DNA of 64,000 bases. Source: Microbacterium sp. 4R-513 (GTDB taxonomy: Bacteria > Actinomycetota > Actinomycetes > Actinomycetales > Microbacteriaceae). The DNA is taken from contig NZ_CP049256.1 of NCBI RefSeq assembly GCF_011046485.1, forward strand, positions 2,356,001 to 2,420,000. The letters run 5' to 3'. Of the stretch, positions 1 through 8,792 are shown one piece after another. Made by a program: the position numbers and the translations under genes. The notes beneath the pieces are model-generated. The model did not search any database and was not told the origin of the DNA. It saw nothing but the letters and a program-made list of their open reading frames with translations. Numbering within the stretch: the stretch's first letter is position 1; the number at the start of each line of letters is the position of its first letter.

Positions 1-341
1 ACCCCTACTACCAGTACACCGACACGGGGAACGGCACCTACTGGTGCACGGCGCGCGTCGAGTTCTCGAGCGAGGGCGCGCACTCGGTGTCGGTCGGCGT
101 GCGGTTCGACGACACGAAGTGGTTCCTCGGCCGCGACACCCCGAACCGGGGCGTCTCGAAGCACTCCGTCGAGGTGTGCTGCCGCCGTGCGCCCGCCGAC
201 CTCGAAGCGGCGTGGCGGGACAGCTCATGGCCGAACGTGCGGACGCCCCGGACGCTCCTCGCGACGCTTCCGACGGGCGCGTTCCCCGGGGTGGACACGA
301 CCGACGTGTACGAGTTCCTCGAGGCGCACGCGCCGCGCTGA
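1..341 (+). CDS. Hypothetical protein, 3' end only (5' truncated by window edge)
   Basis: An open frame enters from the left edge (first full codon at base 3) and ends at TGA 339-341, giving 112 residues of C-terminus. The third positions are strongly G/C, which supports real coding. The visible part begins PYYQYTDTGNGTYWCTARVE and ends VYEFLEAHAPR, with several aromatic residues and two adjacent cysteines (about residue 60). I do not recognise a family. No signal peptide or membrane segment can be judged because the N-terminus is missing. It points away from the convergent regulator gene that ends at 472. Confidence 0.55.
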   Translation, partial: PYYQYTDTGNGTYWCTARVEFSSEGAHSVSVGVRFDDTKWFLGRDTPNRGVSKHSVEVCCRRAPADLEAAWRDSSWPNVRTPRTLLATLPTGAFPGVDTTDVYEFLEAHAPR

Positions 342-471
342 TCCGGCGGCCGCCGGCTTCGCCGGCACAACGGCGGAGTCCTTGGGCGACACGCCGGTGA
401 CGGATGCCTCGAGCCGGCGTGTCGCGCACATCATCCGCCGCTGTGCACGCGGTTGCGCCGGGGCAGGTCCG

Positions 472-2007
472 TCAGACCTCCCGGGAGACCTGCAGCGCCG
501 CCCACAGATCGGCGCGCGCCGCGAACGACGTCAGGTCGGTGCCGAGGAGGCGCTGGGCGAGGCCGATCCGAGCCCGCACGGTGTGGCGGTGCACCCCGAG
601 CGCGGCCGCGGCCGCGTCGATCCGGGCATCCTGCTCGAGCCACGCGCGCAGCGTCTCGACGAGGGCCGCCCCCTGCGCCGCGTCGTGCTCCCGCAGCGGT
701 GCGAGTCGCGCAGCGGCGAGGGAGCGGGCGGCGTCCGAGTCGAGCGCCGAGAGCACGCCGGATGCCGCGATCTCGCGGAACCGGCTCACCTGCTGGCCTC
801 CGCGGCGCAGCGCCGTCACCGCCTGCGCATGCGCGTCGGCGAACTCGGCCCACGGCACCGGCTCCGACACGCCCAGGCGCGCGCCGAAGCGCTCCGCCAG
901 CTCCGCGAGCACGTGTTCGTCGTGGCTCACGACCACGAGGTGGTCCTCCGCGCGCCCGTGGAAGACGGCGCCACGCGACTCCGAGGCGCGCAGCGTCAGC
1001 CATTCGGCGACCGCATCGGCCCGCGCCGCCGTGGGGTCGGTGACGGCGACGAGCACCGGGGGAGCCGGGAAGCCGCCCCACAGGTCGCGCGCGATCCGGC
1101 GCGAGAGCGCGGGGTCTCCGGCGAGGAGCGATTGGACGAGTCCGGTCCGCAGCAGCTCGTGGGCGCGCGTCAGGCGCTGCTGCTGCTCGAACGCGAGTCC
1201 CGCCATGGCGACGACGGAGGTGACGACCCCGCGCCCCTCCTGGTCGAGCTCCGCTCCCGCGATCGCGATGACACCGCGCAGATGCCCGCCGCGCCCCAGC
1301 GTCTGCATCGTGAAGGCCTGGTCGCCGATCCGCAGCGACGATCCGGCGCGCGCGCCCCGCCGGAGCACCGCTCCCACCTCTGCTGTGAGACCCTCCCGCA
1401 CCCCGTCGGAGAGCCCGGCGATGGGATGCTCCCGGGTGAGGGCACCGGCGGCATCGAAGAGCCCGACCCACATGTCGAGCTGGCGGGAGAGCTCGGCGAG
1501 GGTCGCGCCGAGCCCGTCGGGCCGGAGCGCGGCGAGCGCGATCGCCCGCTGCGCCGCGAGCGCCCAGCTGCGCCGCGCGTAGGCCTGGGCCGCGATCGCC
1601 TCGGCGTTGGCGCGGGCGACCGCGATGAACGGGGTGCGGTACGGCACCTCGAAGAGCGGCATCCCCTCCTCCCGGCACGCGTCGGTGAGGGCGGGCGGGA
1701 TGCCGGCGCGCACGACCTCGGTGCCGAAGCCCAGGCCCACGACGCCGCGCGCCGAGAGCCGGTGGACGTAGGCGCGGAACACGGCGGGGTCTTCGCCGGT
1801 CTCGAGGAACTGCCGGCCGGTCGTAAGGAGTGCGAGCCCCTCCGACAGGAACGGGGTGGGGTCGGCGAGGTCCGAGCTGTGCACCCACCGCACGGCGTGG
1901 TCGAGGGCGCCGGGCGCCAGGTCGGACTCGTCGCTCTGCAGCGTCAGGTGCAGCTCGTGCCGTCGCAGCAGCGCCCGCAGGGTCGCGGCCTCGGTCGCGG
2001 CATCCAT
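472..2007 (-). CDS. PucR-family helix-turn-helix transcriptional regulator
   Basis: A 511-residue protein with the PucR layout: an N-terminal PucR-like sensor region (about residues 1-130), a middle GGDEF-like fold region, and a C-terminal HTH_30 helix-turn-helix near residues 455-505 (AAAALGVHRHTVRARI). Family members respond to nitrogenous metabolites and usually activate an adjacent catabolic operon. Here it is divergent from a putrescine/GABA operon, so it is the likely regulator of that operon (inference). The ATG at 2005-2007 was chosen because the family N-terminus starts there and a GGGAG lies just upstream; the longer open frame covers the gabT promoter. The 112-bp intergenic region carries a TGTACA-based dyad (2037-2075). 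Confidence 0.88.
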   Translation of the reverse strand: MDAATEAATLRALLRRHELHLTLQSDESDLAPGALDHAVRWVHSSDLADPTPFLSEGLALLTTGRQFLETGEDPAVFRAYVHRLSARGVVGLGFGTEVVRAGIPPALTDACREEGMPLFEVPYRTPFIAVARANAEAIAAQAYARRSWALAAQRAIALAALRPDGLGATLAELSRQLDMWVGLFDAAGALTREHPIAGLSDGVREGLTAEVGAVLRRGARAGSSLRIGDQAFTMQTLGRGGHLRGVIAIAGAELDQEGRGVVTSVVAMAGLAFEQQQRLTRAHELLRTGLVQSLLAGDPALSRRIARDLWGGFPAPPVLVAVTDPTAARADAVAEWLTLRASESRGAVFHGRAEDHLVVVSHDEHVLAELAERFGARLGVSEPVPWAEFADAHAQAVTALRRGGQQVSRFREIAASGVLSALDSDAARSLAAARLAPLREHDAAQGAALVETLRAWLEQDARIDAAAAALGVHRHTVRARIGLAQRLLGTDLTSFAARADLWAALQVSREV

Positions 2008-2036
2008 CGCACTCCCGTCGCTCGGGCCGACCCGCC

Positions 2037-2075
2037 GTGTACAGGACGTACAGGCGACTTCCGAGAATGTACACC
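2037..2075. promoter_or_regulatory. Inverted TGTACA sites in the pucR-gabT divergent promoter
   Basis: GTGTACA at 2037-2043 and its exact reverse complement TGTACAC at 2069-2075 face each other across 25 bp, with a third GTACA at 2048-2052. The position between divergent regulator and operon suggests an operator for the PucR-type protein. This is inference from symmetry and place only. Confidence 0.45.
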
Positions 2076-2119
2076 GCGGAGAGTGCGGCCGTCCTGCGAC
2101 GGTCCGTACGCTCCCCAGC

Positions 2120-3479
2120 ATGACCGCGACCGAAACCGTCACCGCAACGCCGCTCGGCGGGCCCTCGCTTCCCCAGGAGCGTCGCCTGAACACCAGCATC
2201 CCCGGCCCGCGCTCGCAGGAGCTCCTCGCCCGCAAGGCTGCCGCCGTCGCCGCCGGCGTCGGGCACACGGTGCCCATCGAGGCCGTGGCAGCCGGGGGGC
2301 GGAGTCGTCGTCGATGCGGACGGCAACTCGCTCATCGACCTCGGCTCGGGCATCGCCGTGACGACGCTCGGCAACGCGCACCCGAAGGTCGTCGAGGCGA
2401 TCCAGGCTCAGGCGGCCCAGTTCACCCACACGTGCTTCATGATCTCGCCGTACGAGTCGTACGTCGGCGTCGCGGAGGCGCTCAACCGCGTGACGCCGGG
2501 CGATCACGAGAAGAAGAGCGCGCTCTTCAACTCGGGCGCCGAGGCCGTCGAGAACGCGATCAAGATCGCTCGCAAGTACACGAAGAAGTCGGCCGTCGTC
2601 GCCTTCGACCACGGCTACCACGGGCGCACGAACCTCACGATGGCCCTGACGGCGAAGGCGATGCCCTACAAGAGCGGCTTCGGCCCCTTCGCGGCGGAGA
2701 TCTACCGCGCGCCCCTCTCGTACCCGTTCCGCGACGGCCTGAGCGGCGCCGAGGCGGCGAAGAAAGCCATCTCGATCATCGAGAAGCAGGTCGGCGCCGA
2801 CAACCTCGCCGCCGTCATCATCGAGCCCATCCAGGGCGAGGGCGGCTTCATCGTCCCGGCCGACGGGTTCCTCAACGCCCTCGTGGACTGGTGCCGCGCC
2901 AACGACGTCGTCTTCATCGCCGACGAGATCCAGACCGGCTTCGCCCGCACCGGCGCGATGTTCGCGAGCGAGCGCTTCGGCATCGTGCCCGACCTCATCA
3001 CGACGGCCAAGGGCATCGCGGGGGGCATGCCCCTGGCCGCCGTGACGGGCCGTGCCGAGATCATGGATGCCTCGCACACCGGCGGCCTCGGCGGCACCTA
3101 CGGCGGCAATCCCGTCGCGTGCGCCGCGGCGCTCGCCGCGATCGAGGCGTTCGAGACCGAGGGGCTCATCGAGCGGGCGAACGAGATCGGCGAGATCCTG
3201 CTGGGCCGTCTGCGCGAGATCCAGCAGGCCGACCCCCGCCTCGGCGACGTGCGCGGCCACGGCGCCATGATCGCGGCCGAGTTCGTCGACCCGGCGACCG
3301 GCGAGCCCGACGCGGCCCTCACCGGCGCCGTCGCCAAGGCGTGCATCGCCGATGGCGTCATCGTCCTCACGTGCGGCACCTACGGGAACGTCATCCGCTT
3401 CCTTCCGCCGCTCAGCATCCCCGACGCGCTGCTGAACGAGGGCATCGACGTCGTCGCGGCTTCCCTCGCCGCCAACTGA
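2120..3479 (+). pseudogene. gabT: 4-aminobutyrate aminotransferase, interrupted by a +1 frameshift
   Basis: Class III PLP aminotransferase, which would transfer the amino group of GABA to 2-oxoglutarate and give succinic semialdehyde. The N-terminal part (MTATETVTATPLGGPS..., from ATG 2120) reads in one frame up to a run of six G at 2294-2299. The rest (VVVDADGNSLIDLGSG...) continues one base out of register to TGA 3477-3479. Removing one G restores a 452-residue protein of normal GabT length. The downstream part keeps the PLP-site aspartate in FIADEIQTGF and the Schiff-base lysine in TTAKGIAGGMP. Homopolymer position suggests either a sequencing error or a very recent mutation; every other part looks functional. 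A TACGCT at 2107-2112 lies 7 nt before the ATG, as in leaderless genes of this window. Confidence 0.85.
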
Positions 3480-3490
3480 CCTCGCGGTCG

Positions 3491-3519
3491 ACGGGCCCGG
3501 CTGGGGGAGCCGGGCCCGT
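3491..3519 (+). terminator. Intercistronic GC-rich hairpin between gabT and puo
   Basis: A perfect 12-bp stem (ACGGGCCCGGCT / AGCCGGGCCCGT) closes a 5-nt G loop. It sits 11 bp after the gabT stop and 37 bp before the putrescine oxidase start. There is no T-tract, so it may set relative transcript levels or protect an mRNA end rather than terminate fully. Confidence 0.5.
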
Positions 3520-3555
3520 CCGCCGTGACCACTGACCTGAAGCAAAGGAGCAAAC

Positions 3556-4932
3556 ATGTCGGAGCTGACGCGTGACGTCGTCGTCATCGGCGCGGGCGCC
3601 GCGGGACTGACCGCAGCGAACGAACTGAAGAAGGCCGGTCTCTCGGTCGCCGTGCTGGAGGCCCGCGACCGCGTCGGCGGGCGCCTGTGGACCGATGTGA
3701 TCGACGGCGCGATGCTCGAGATCGGCGGCCAGTGGGTGTCGCCCGACCAGCAGGCCCTGATCGACACGATCGAGGAGCTGGGTCTCGAGACGTTCGACCG
3801 CTACCGCGAGGGCGACTCGGTCTACGTCGGCCCCGACGGCGAGGCCAAGCGCTTCACGGGCGAGATGTTCCCCGTGTCGCCCGAGACCGAGCGGATCATC
3901 GCCGAGATCACCGACGAGCTCGACGCGATGGTCGCCGAGATCGACCCCGACCGTCCCTGGGCGCACCCCAAGGCCGAGGAGTGGGACACCATCTCGTGGG
4001 AGGCCTGGCTCCGGGCCAAGACCGACGACGACGAAGCGGTGCGCAACCTCGCGTTCCCGACGGGCTCGGCCATGCTCACCAAGCCCGTGCACGCCGTCTC
4101 GCTCCTCCAGTCGCTGCTCATGGCCGCTTCCGCCGGCAGCTACACCCACCTCGTCGATGCCGACTTCATCCTCGACAAGCGGGTGATCGGCGGACTGCAG
4201 CAGGTGCCGCTCCTCCTGGCCGAGCGTCTCGGCGACGACGTCTTCCTCGGTCAGCCCGTGCGCTCGCTCGAATGGACGCCGTCGACGGGCTCCGGCACCG
4301 GCGGCGTCGTGGCCGTGACCGAGACCCAGACGGTCCGCGCACGGTACGCGATCCTGGCCCACGCGCCGATCCTCTACAGCCGCATCCAGTTCGTGCCGCC
4401 GCTCCCGCGCCGCCAGCACCAGATGCACCAGCACATCTCGATGGGGTTCGTCATCAAGGTGCACGCCGTATACGACCGTCCTTTCTGGCGCGAACAGGGC
4501 CTTTCGGCGACGGCGTTCAGCCCCTACGAGATCTGCCACGAGGCGTACGACAACACGAACTACGGCGACGAGCGCGGCACCCTCGTCGGCTTCGTCTCGG
4601 ACCGCAACGCCGACGATGTCTTCACACTGTCGGCGGAGGAGCGCAAGGAGCGCATCCTCGAGTCGCTGTCGCACTACTACGGGCCCGAGGCCAAGAACCC
4701 GGTCGTCTACTACGAGAGCGACTGGGGCAGCGAGGAGTGGACGCGCGGCGCGTATGCGGCCAGCTTCGACCTCGGCGGCCTGCACCGCTACGGCGCCGAC
4801 CTGCGCACGCCCGTCGGGCCGATCCACTTCGCGTGCAGCGACATGGCCGGCGCGGGGTACCAGCACGTCGACGGCGCGATCCGGATGGGCCGGCTCGTCG
4901 CCGAGAACATCCTCGAAGACGCGCGCGCATGA
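3556..4932 (+). CDS. puo: Putrescine oxidase / flavin monoamine oxidase
   Basis: A 458-residue FAD-dependent amine oxidase. The dinucleotide-binding motif is at residues 9-26 (VVVIGAGAAGLTAANELK), followed by the RVGGR signature and a C-terminal FAD motif (GYQHVDGAIRMG). Overall it resembles the actinobacterial putrescine oxidases known from Kocuria and Rhodococcus, which oxidise putrescine to 4-aminobutanal with H2O2 release. There is no signal peptide, so it is cytosolic. AAGGAG lies 8 nt before the ATG. Its stop overlaps the next start (ATGA), and the neighbours gabT, an amine permease and an aldehyde dehydrogenase fit putrescine breakdown. Residues 242-249 read PSTGSGTG, a peptide seen again in the YdeP-like protein at 38.6 kb. 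Confidence 0.85.
   Translation: MSELTRDVVVIGAGAAGLTAANELKKAGLSVAVLEARDRVGGRLWTDVIDGAMLEIGGQWVSPDQQALIDTIEELGLETFDRYREGDSVYVGPDGEAKRFTGEMFPVSPETERIIAEITDELDAMVAEIDPDRPWAHPKAEEWDTISWEAWLRAKTDDDEAVRNLAFPTGSAMLTKPVHAVSLLQSLLMAASAGSYTHLVDADFILDKRVIGGLQQVPLLLAERLGDDVFLGQPVRSLEWTPSTGSGTGGVVAVTETQTVRARYAILAHAPILYSRIQFVPPLPRRQHQMHQHISMGFVIKVHAVYDRPFWREQGLSATAFSPYEICHEAYDNTNYGDERGTLVGFVSDRNADDVFTLSAEERKERILESLSHYYGPEAKNPVVYYESDWGSEEWTRGAYAASFDLGGLHRYGADLRTPVGPIHFACSDMAGAGYQHVDGAIRMGRLVAENILEDARA
4279..4302 (+). repeat. In-frame short repeat encoding PSTGSGTG, copy 1
   Basis: This 24-bp stretch inside puo encodes PSTGSGTG and matches 19 of 24 bases with 39548-39571 in the YdeP-like gene. All five differences fall in third codon positions. 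It resembles the small dispersed TCGACnnGCTCAGGGACC-type repeats that I recall from actinobacterial genomes; that link is inference. Confidence 0.4.
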
Positions 4933-5813
4933 GCGGCCATATCGTCGTCGGCTACACCGCCACGGAGGCCGGCCAGGACGCCGTCGCGCTCGGCGCACGC
5001 CTCGCTCCGGCCCTCGGCGCGCGGGTCGACCTCGTGCTGGTGCTCCCGGCCGAGGACCGCAGCGTCATCACGCCGCCGGACGCCGGCTACGACCGCTACC
5101 TCGTCGGCCAGGCGGAGACCTGGCTCGCCGAGGCCGGCGCGTCCATGCCCACCGACGTCCCGCACGAGGCGCACGTCCGGTTCGCCGACTCGTTCGCGGA
5201 GGGCCTGATCGCCGCCGCGCACGAGTTCGAGGCGTCCCACATCGTGGTCGGCGCCGCCAACGGCGGCCTCCGTGGGCGTCATCGTCTGGGCACCGTCGCC
5301 ACCGAGCTGCTGCACTCTTCCGACGTGCCCGTCGTTCTCGCTCCCGAGGGGTATCGCCGGTTCGACGTGACCGGCGTGAGCCGCGTCACGGCGGCGATCG
5401 GCACGAGGCCCGGCGCCGACGCGCTGCTCGAGGAGTGCGTCGACCTCGTCGTCGCCACCCGCTCGAGGCTCCGCCTCCTCTCGCTCGTCTCCGTCGACCT
5501 CCCGGCGACGGTCGACACCGGCGTCATCCGCGTCGCGGGCGCCGCCCACGCCGACGACGTCCTCGGCCGAGCCCTCGAGTCGCTGCCGGAGTCCGTCCCG
5601 GCCGACGTCGTGGTCGCACGCGGCGAGAGCATCGAGGATGCCGTCGCGCACCTCAGCTGGGAGCCGGGCGAGCTCGCCGTCGTCGGATCGAGCCGGCTCG
5701 CCCAGCCCCGTCGTCTTTTCCTGGGCTCGACAGCGGCGAAGATGCTGCACGAGCTCCCCGTCCCCATGGTCGTCGTGCCCCGAACACGCGACAAGGAAGG
5801 TATCCGCGCATGA
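4929..5813 (+). CDS. Tandem universal stress protein
   Basis: 294 residues made of two UspA-type domains (about 1-140 and 150-290). The first starts with the strand HIVVGYTAT and contains the nucleotide-site element VVGAANGGLRGRHRLGTVA. The second contains AVVGSSRLAQPRRLFLGSTA, both resembling the ATP-binding G-2x-G-9x-G(S/T) pattern. The ATG overlaps the puo stop by four bases and its own stop overlaps the permease start, so it is translationally coupled inside the amine operon. USPs next to amino-acid permeases are common in actinobacteria and may tune transport or respond to energy state, but the specific role here is unknown. Confidence 0.85.
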   Translation: MSGHIVVGYTATEAGQDAVALGARLAPALGARVDLVLVLPAEDRSVITPPDAGYDRYLVGQAETWLAEAGASMPTDVPHEAHVRFADSFAEGLIAAAHEFEASHIVVGAANGGLRGRHRLGTVATELLHSSDVPVVLAPEGYRRFDVTGVSRVTAAIGTRPGADALLEECVDLVVATRSRLRLLSLVSVDLPATVDTGVIRVAGAAHADDVLGRALESLPESVPADVVVARGESIEDAVAHLSWEPGELAVVGSSRLAQPRRLFLGSTAAKMLHELPVPMVVVPRTRDKEGIRA

Positions 5814-7381
5814 GCGCCACCGACACCGGCTCAGCGACGCCGCTGGCCCCCGCATCCGGCCCGCACGCGGGCGAACTGTCCAAGAAGGGCCTCAGCGCCG
5901 GCGCCGTCGGAGTGATCGGCGCCGTCGTGATCGGCGTCTCGACGATCGCCCCGGCCTACACGCTCACGGCCTCGCTCGGCCCCACCGTGGCGGTCGTCGG
6001 CACGCAGGTTCCGGCGATCATCCTCGTCGGCTTCATCCCGATGCTGCTGACGGCGTTCGGGTACCGCGAGCTGAACCGGGTGATGCCGGACTCCGGCACG
6101 TCCTTCACGTGGGGCGTCCGCGCCTTCGGGCCGTGGATCGGCTGGATGACGGGCTGGGGCCTCGTGGCCGCGACCGTCATCGTGCTGTCGAACCTCGCCG
6201 GGATCGCGGTCGAGTTCCTCTTCCTGCTCATCGCGCAGCTGACCGGCAATCCCGAGATCGCCGAGCTCGCGTTCAACCCGTTCATCAACGTGGGCGTGTG
6301 CCTGCTGTTCATGCTCGGAGCGACGCTCGTGTCGTACCGCGACATGCAGACGACGCAGAAGTTCCAGTACATCCTCGTCGGCTTCCAGGTCGTCGTGCTC
6401 CTGCTCTTCGCGGTCGTCGCTATCGTCAAGGCGGTGCAGGGGGATGCCCCGGATCCCACGGCGTTCTCGTGGTCGTGGTTCAACCCCTTCGAGGTCCCCA
6501 CCTTCAGCGCCTTCGCCGCGGGCCTGTCGCTCTCGATCTTCATCTTCTGGGGCTGGGACGTCGTCCTCACGATGAACGAGGAGACCAAGAACCCGGCCAA
6601 GACCCCCGGCCGTGCCGCGATGCTGACGGTCGTCATCGTCGTCGCGCTCTACCTGCTGCTGTCGATCGGCCTCATCATGTTCGCCGGCGTCGGCACCGGG
6701 CCTCTGGGGCTGGCCAACGAGGACATCTCGGCGAACGTCTTCTTCGCCCTGTCCGACCCGATCCTCGGACCGCTCGCCTTCCTCGTGTCGCTCGCGGTGC
6801 TGTCGAGCTCCGCCGCGTCGCTGCAGTCGACGGCGGTGGGCCCGGCTCGCACGCTCCTCGCGATGGGGCACTACGGCGCCATTCCGCGGTCGTTCGCCCG
6901 CGTGAGCCCGCGGTTCTTCACGCCCGGCTACGCGACGATCGTCTCGGCCGTCGTGGCGTCGGTCTTCTACGCCGTCATGCGCGTGCTGAGCGAGAACGTC
7001 CTGACCGACACGATCCTGTCGCTCGGCATGATGATCTGCTTCTACTACGGCCTCACCGCGTTCGCGTGCGTCTGGTACTTCCGCAAGCAGTGGTTCGACT
7101 CGGCGCGCAGCTTCTTCTTCACGTTCCTCTTCCCGCTCGTCGGCGGCGCGATCCTCGCCGTGCTGTTCGTGACGACGCTGATCGACTCGATGGATCCCGC
7201 CTACGGCAGCGGGTCGAGCATCTTCGGGGTCGGGCTGGTGTTCGTGCTGGGCGTGACGATCATCCTCGTCGGCGTGGTCATCATGATCTGGCAGGCCATC
7301 AAGCGTCCGGCATTCTTCCGCGGCGAGACGCTGTCGATGGATGCCCCGCCCAGCCTTCGACGCGCACGTCAGACTGTCTGA
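5810..7381 (+). CDS. APC-superfamily amino acid/polyamine permease
   Basis: 523 residues with about 12 hydrophobic segments, starting near residue 30 (GAVGVIGAVVIGVSTIAPAY). The first helix has the glycine-rich GVIGAVVIGVSTIAPAY pattern of APC transporters, and the YRELNRVMPDSGTSFTW region follows helix 2, typical of the family. It probably brings putrescine or GABA into the cell for the flanking enzymes (inference from the operon). The ATG overlaps the USP stop, with AAGGAAGG 9 nt upstream. The C-terminal tail (about 25 residues) is cytosolic and basic. Exact substrate cannot be read from sequence. Confidence 0.85.
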   Translation: MSATDTGSATPLAPASGPHAGELSKKGLSAGAVGVIGAVVIGVSTIAPAYTLTASLGPTVAVVGTQVPAIILVGFIPMLLTAFGYRELNRVMPDSGTSFTWGVRAFGPWIGWMTGWGLVAATVIVLSNLAGIAVEFLFLLIAQLTGNPEIAELAFNPFINVGVCLLFMLGATLVSYRDMQTTQKFQYILVGFQVVVLLLFAVVAIVKAVQGDAPDPTAFSWSWFNPFEVPTFSAFAAGLSLSIFIFWGWDVVLTMNEETKNPAKTPGRAAMLTVVIVVALYLLLSIGLIMFAGVGTGPLGLANEDISANVFFALSDPILGPLAFLVSLAVLSSSAASLQSTAVGPARTLLAMGHYGAIPRSFARVSPRFFTPGYATIVSAVVASVFYAVMRVLSENVLTDTILSLGMMICFYYGLTAFACVWYFRKQWFDSARSFFFTFLFPLVGGAILAVLFVTTLIDSMDPAYGSGSSIFGVGLVFVLGVTIILVGVVIMIWQAIKRPAFFRGETLSMDAPPSLRRARQTV

Positions 7382-7404
7382 GAGAAACCGAAACGGAGAA
7401 CATC

Positions 7405-8763
7405 ATGAGCGACTACGCCGTCGTCAACCCGGCCACCGGAGAGACCCTCGCGAGCTACCCGACGATCTCGGACGCCGATCTCGAGAAGGCGATCGCGACG
7501 GCGGATGCCACGTTCCGCGAGTGGCGGAATGTGCCCGTCGCCGAGCGCGCCGGCCGTGTGCGCCGCGTCGCCGAACTGCACCGCGAGCGCCGGGACGAGC
7601 TCGCCGAGATCATCGTGCGCGAGATGGGCAAGCCCCTCGTCGCGGCGCTCGGCGAGGTCGACTTCGCCGCCGACATCACGGAGTACTACGCCGACAACGC
7701 CGAGCGGATCACGGGCGACCAGCCCATCGACATCGTCGGCGAGGGGTCGGCCGTCATCCGCCGGTCGGCGCTGGGCGTGCTCCTCGGCATCATGCCGTGG
7801 AACTTCCCGTACTACCAGGTCGCCCGCTTCGCGGCCCCCAACATCGTGGTCGGCAACACGATCCTGCTCAAGCACGCGCCGCAGTGCCCGGAGTCCGCCG
7901 CCGCGATCGAGAGGATCTATCGCGACGCGGGCCTCGAGGGCGCGTACATCAACGTCTACGCGACGAACGAGCAGGCTGCGACGATCATCGCCGACCCGCG
8001 TGTGCAGGGCGTCTCGGTCACGGGCTCCGAGCGCGCGGGCGCCGCCGTCGCCGAGGCGGCCGGCCGCAACCTCAAGAAGGTGGCGCTCGAGCTGGGCGGC
8101 TCCGATCCGTTCATCCTGCTGTCGACCGACGACCTCGACGCCACGGTCCAGGCCGCCGTCGACGCGCGCCTGGACAACACGGGCCAGTCGTGCAACGCCG
8201 CCAAGCGCTTCATCGTGACGGAGGACCTGTACGACGCGTTCCTCGACAAGTTCACCGCCGCGATGGCCGCCGCGAAGGTCGGCGACCCGCTCGCCGACGA
8301 CACGGTCCTCGGTCCGCTCTCGTCGGTCACGGCGGCCGAGCGGCTCGCGCAGCAGGTCGAGAAGGCGGTGAGCCAGGGGGCGACGCTCGTCACGGGCGGC
8401 ACGCGCGACGGCGCGTACTACACGCCCACCGTGCTCACGGGCGTCACGAGCGAGATGGATGCCTACCGCGAGGAGTTCTTCGGGCCCGTCGGCGTCGTCT
8501 ACAAGGTCGCCGACGAGAACGAGGCGATCAAGGTCGCCAACGACACGCCGTTCGGCCTCGGCTCGTACCTCTTCACGACCGACGAGAAGCAGGCCGAGCG
8601 CGTCGCCGACAAGATCGACGCCGGCATGGTCTACGTGAACCTCGTGCTCGCCGACTCGCCCGAGCTGCCGTTCGGCGGCGTCAAGCGGTCCGGCACCTCG
8701 CGCGAGCTCGGCCTGCTCGCTGCCGACGAGTTCGTGAACAAGAAGCTCATCCGCATCGGCTGA
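7405..8763 (+). CDS. gabD: NAD(P)-dependent aldehyde dehydrogenase (succinate-semialdehyde type)
   Basis: 452 residues, the normal length for short succinate-semialdehyde dehydrogenases. It has the cofactor-site MPWNFPYYQVARFAAPN, the catalytic glutamate in ELGGSDPF and the catalytic cysteine in NTGQSCNAAKRF. It would oxidise succinic semialdehyde to succinate, the last step after GabT. It could also take 4-aminobutanal to GABA, for which no second dehydrogenase is present in the operon. CGGAG precedes the ATG, 23 bp after the permease stop. It is the last gene of the cluster; a long palindrome (8793-8845) follows. Substrate choice between the two aldehydes is uncertain. Confidence 0.85.
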   Translation: MSDYAVVNPATGETLASYPTISDADLEKAIATADATFREWRNVPVAERAGRVRRVAELHRERRDELAEIIVREMGKPLVAALGEVDFAADITEYYADNAERITGDQPIDIVGEGSAVIRRSALGVLLGIMPWNFPYYQVARFAAPNIVVGNTILLKHAPQCPESAAAIERIYRDAGLEGAYINVYATNEQAATIIADPRVQGVSVTGSERAGAAVAEAAGRNLKKVALELGGSDPFILLSTDDLDATVQAAVDARLDNTGQSCNAAKRFIVTEDLYDAFLDKFTAAMAAAKVGDPLADDTVLGPLSSVTAAERLAQQVEKAVSQGATLVTGGTRDGAYYTPTVLTGVTSEMDAYREEFFGPVGVVYKVADENEAIKVANDTPFGLGSYLFTTDEKQAERVADKIDAGMVYVNLVLADSPELPFGGVKRSGTSRELGLLAADEFVNKKLIRIG

Positions 8764-8792
8764 GCGGCGCAAGGTCTCGCGCCGAGGGGCCC

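Noticed and set aside
342..471. GC-rich palindrome CCGGCGGCCGCCGG after the first partial gene
   Set aside because: Short, common by chance at this base composition; could be a terminator but I cannot support more than that.
2294..2299. Programmed ribosomal frameshifting in gabT
   Set aside because: No slippery heptamer plus structure convincingly seen, and GabT proteins are not known to use it; simple indel is more likely.
2139..3767. Long open frame on the reverse strand across gabT and puo (and many similar ones elsewhere)
   Set aside because: At about 70% GC stops are rare; the translated frame is Arg/Asp/Val-rich low-complexity, lacks family motifs and lies fully opposite clear genes.
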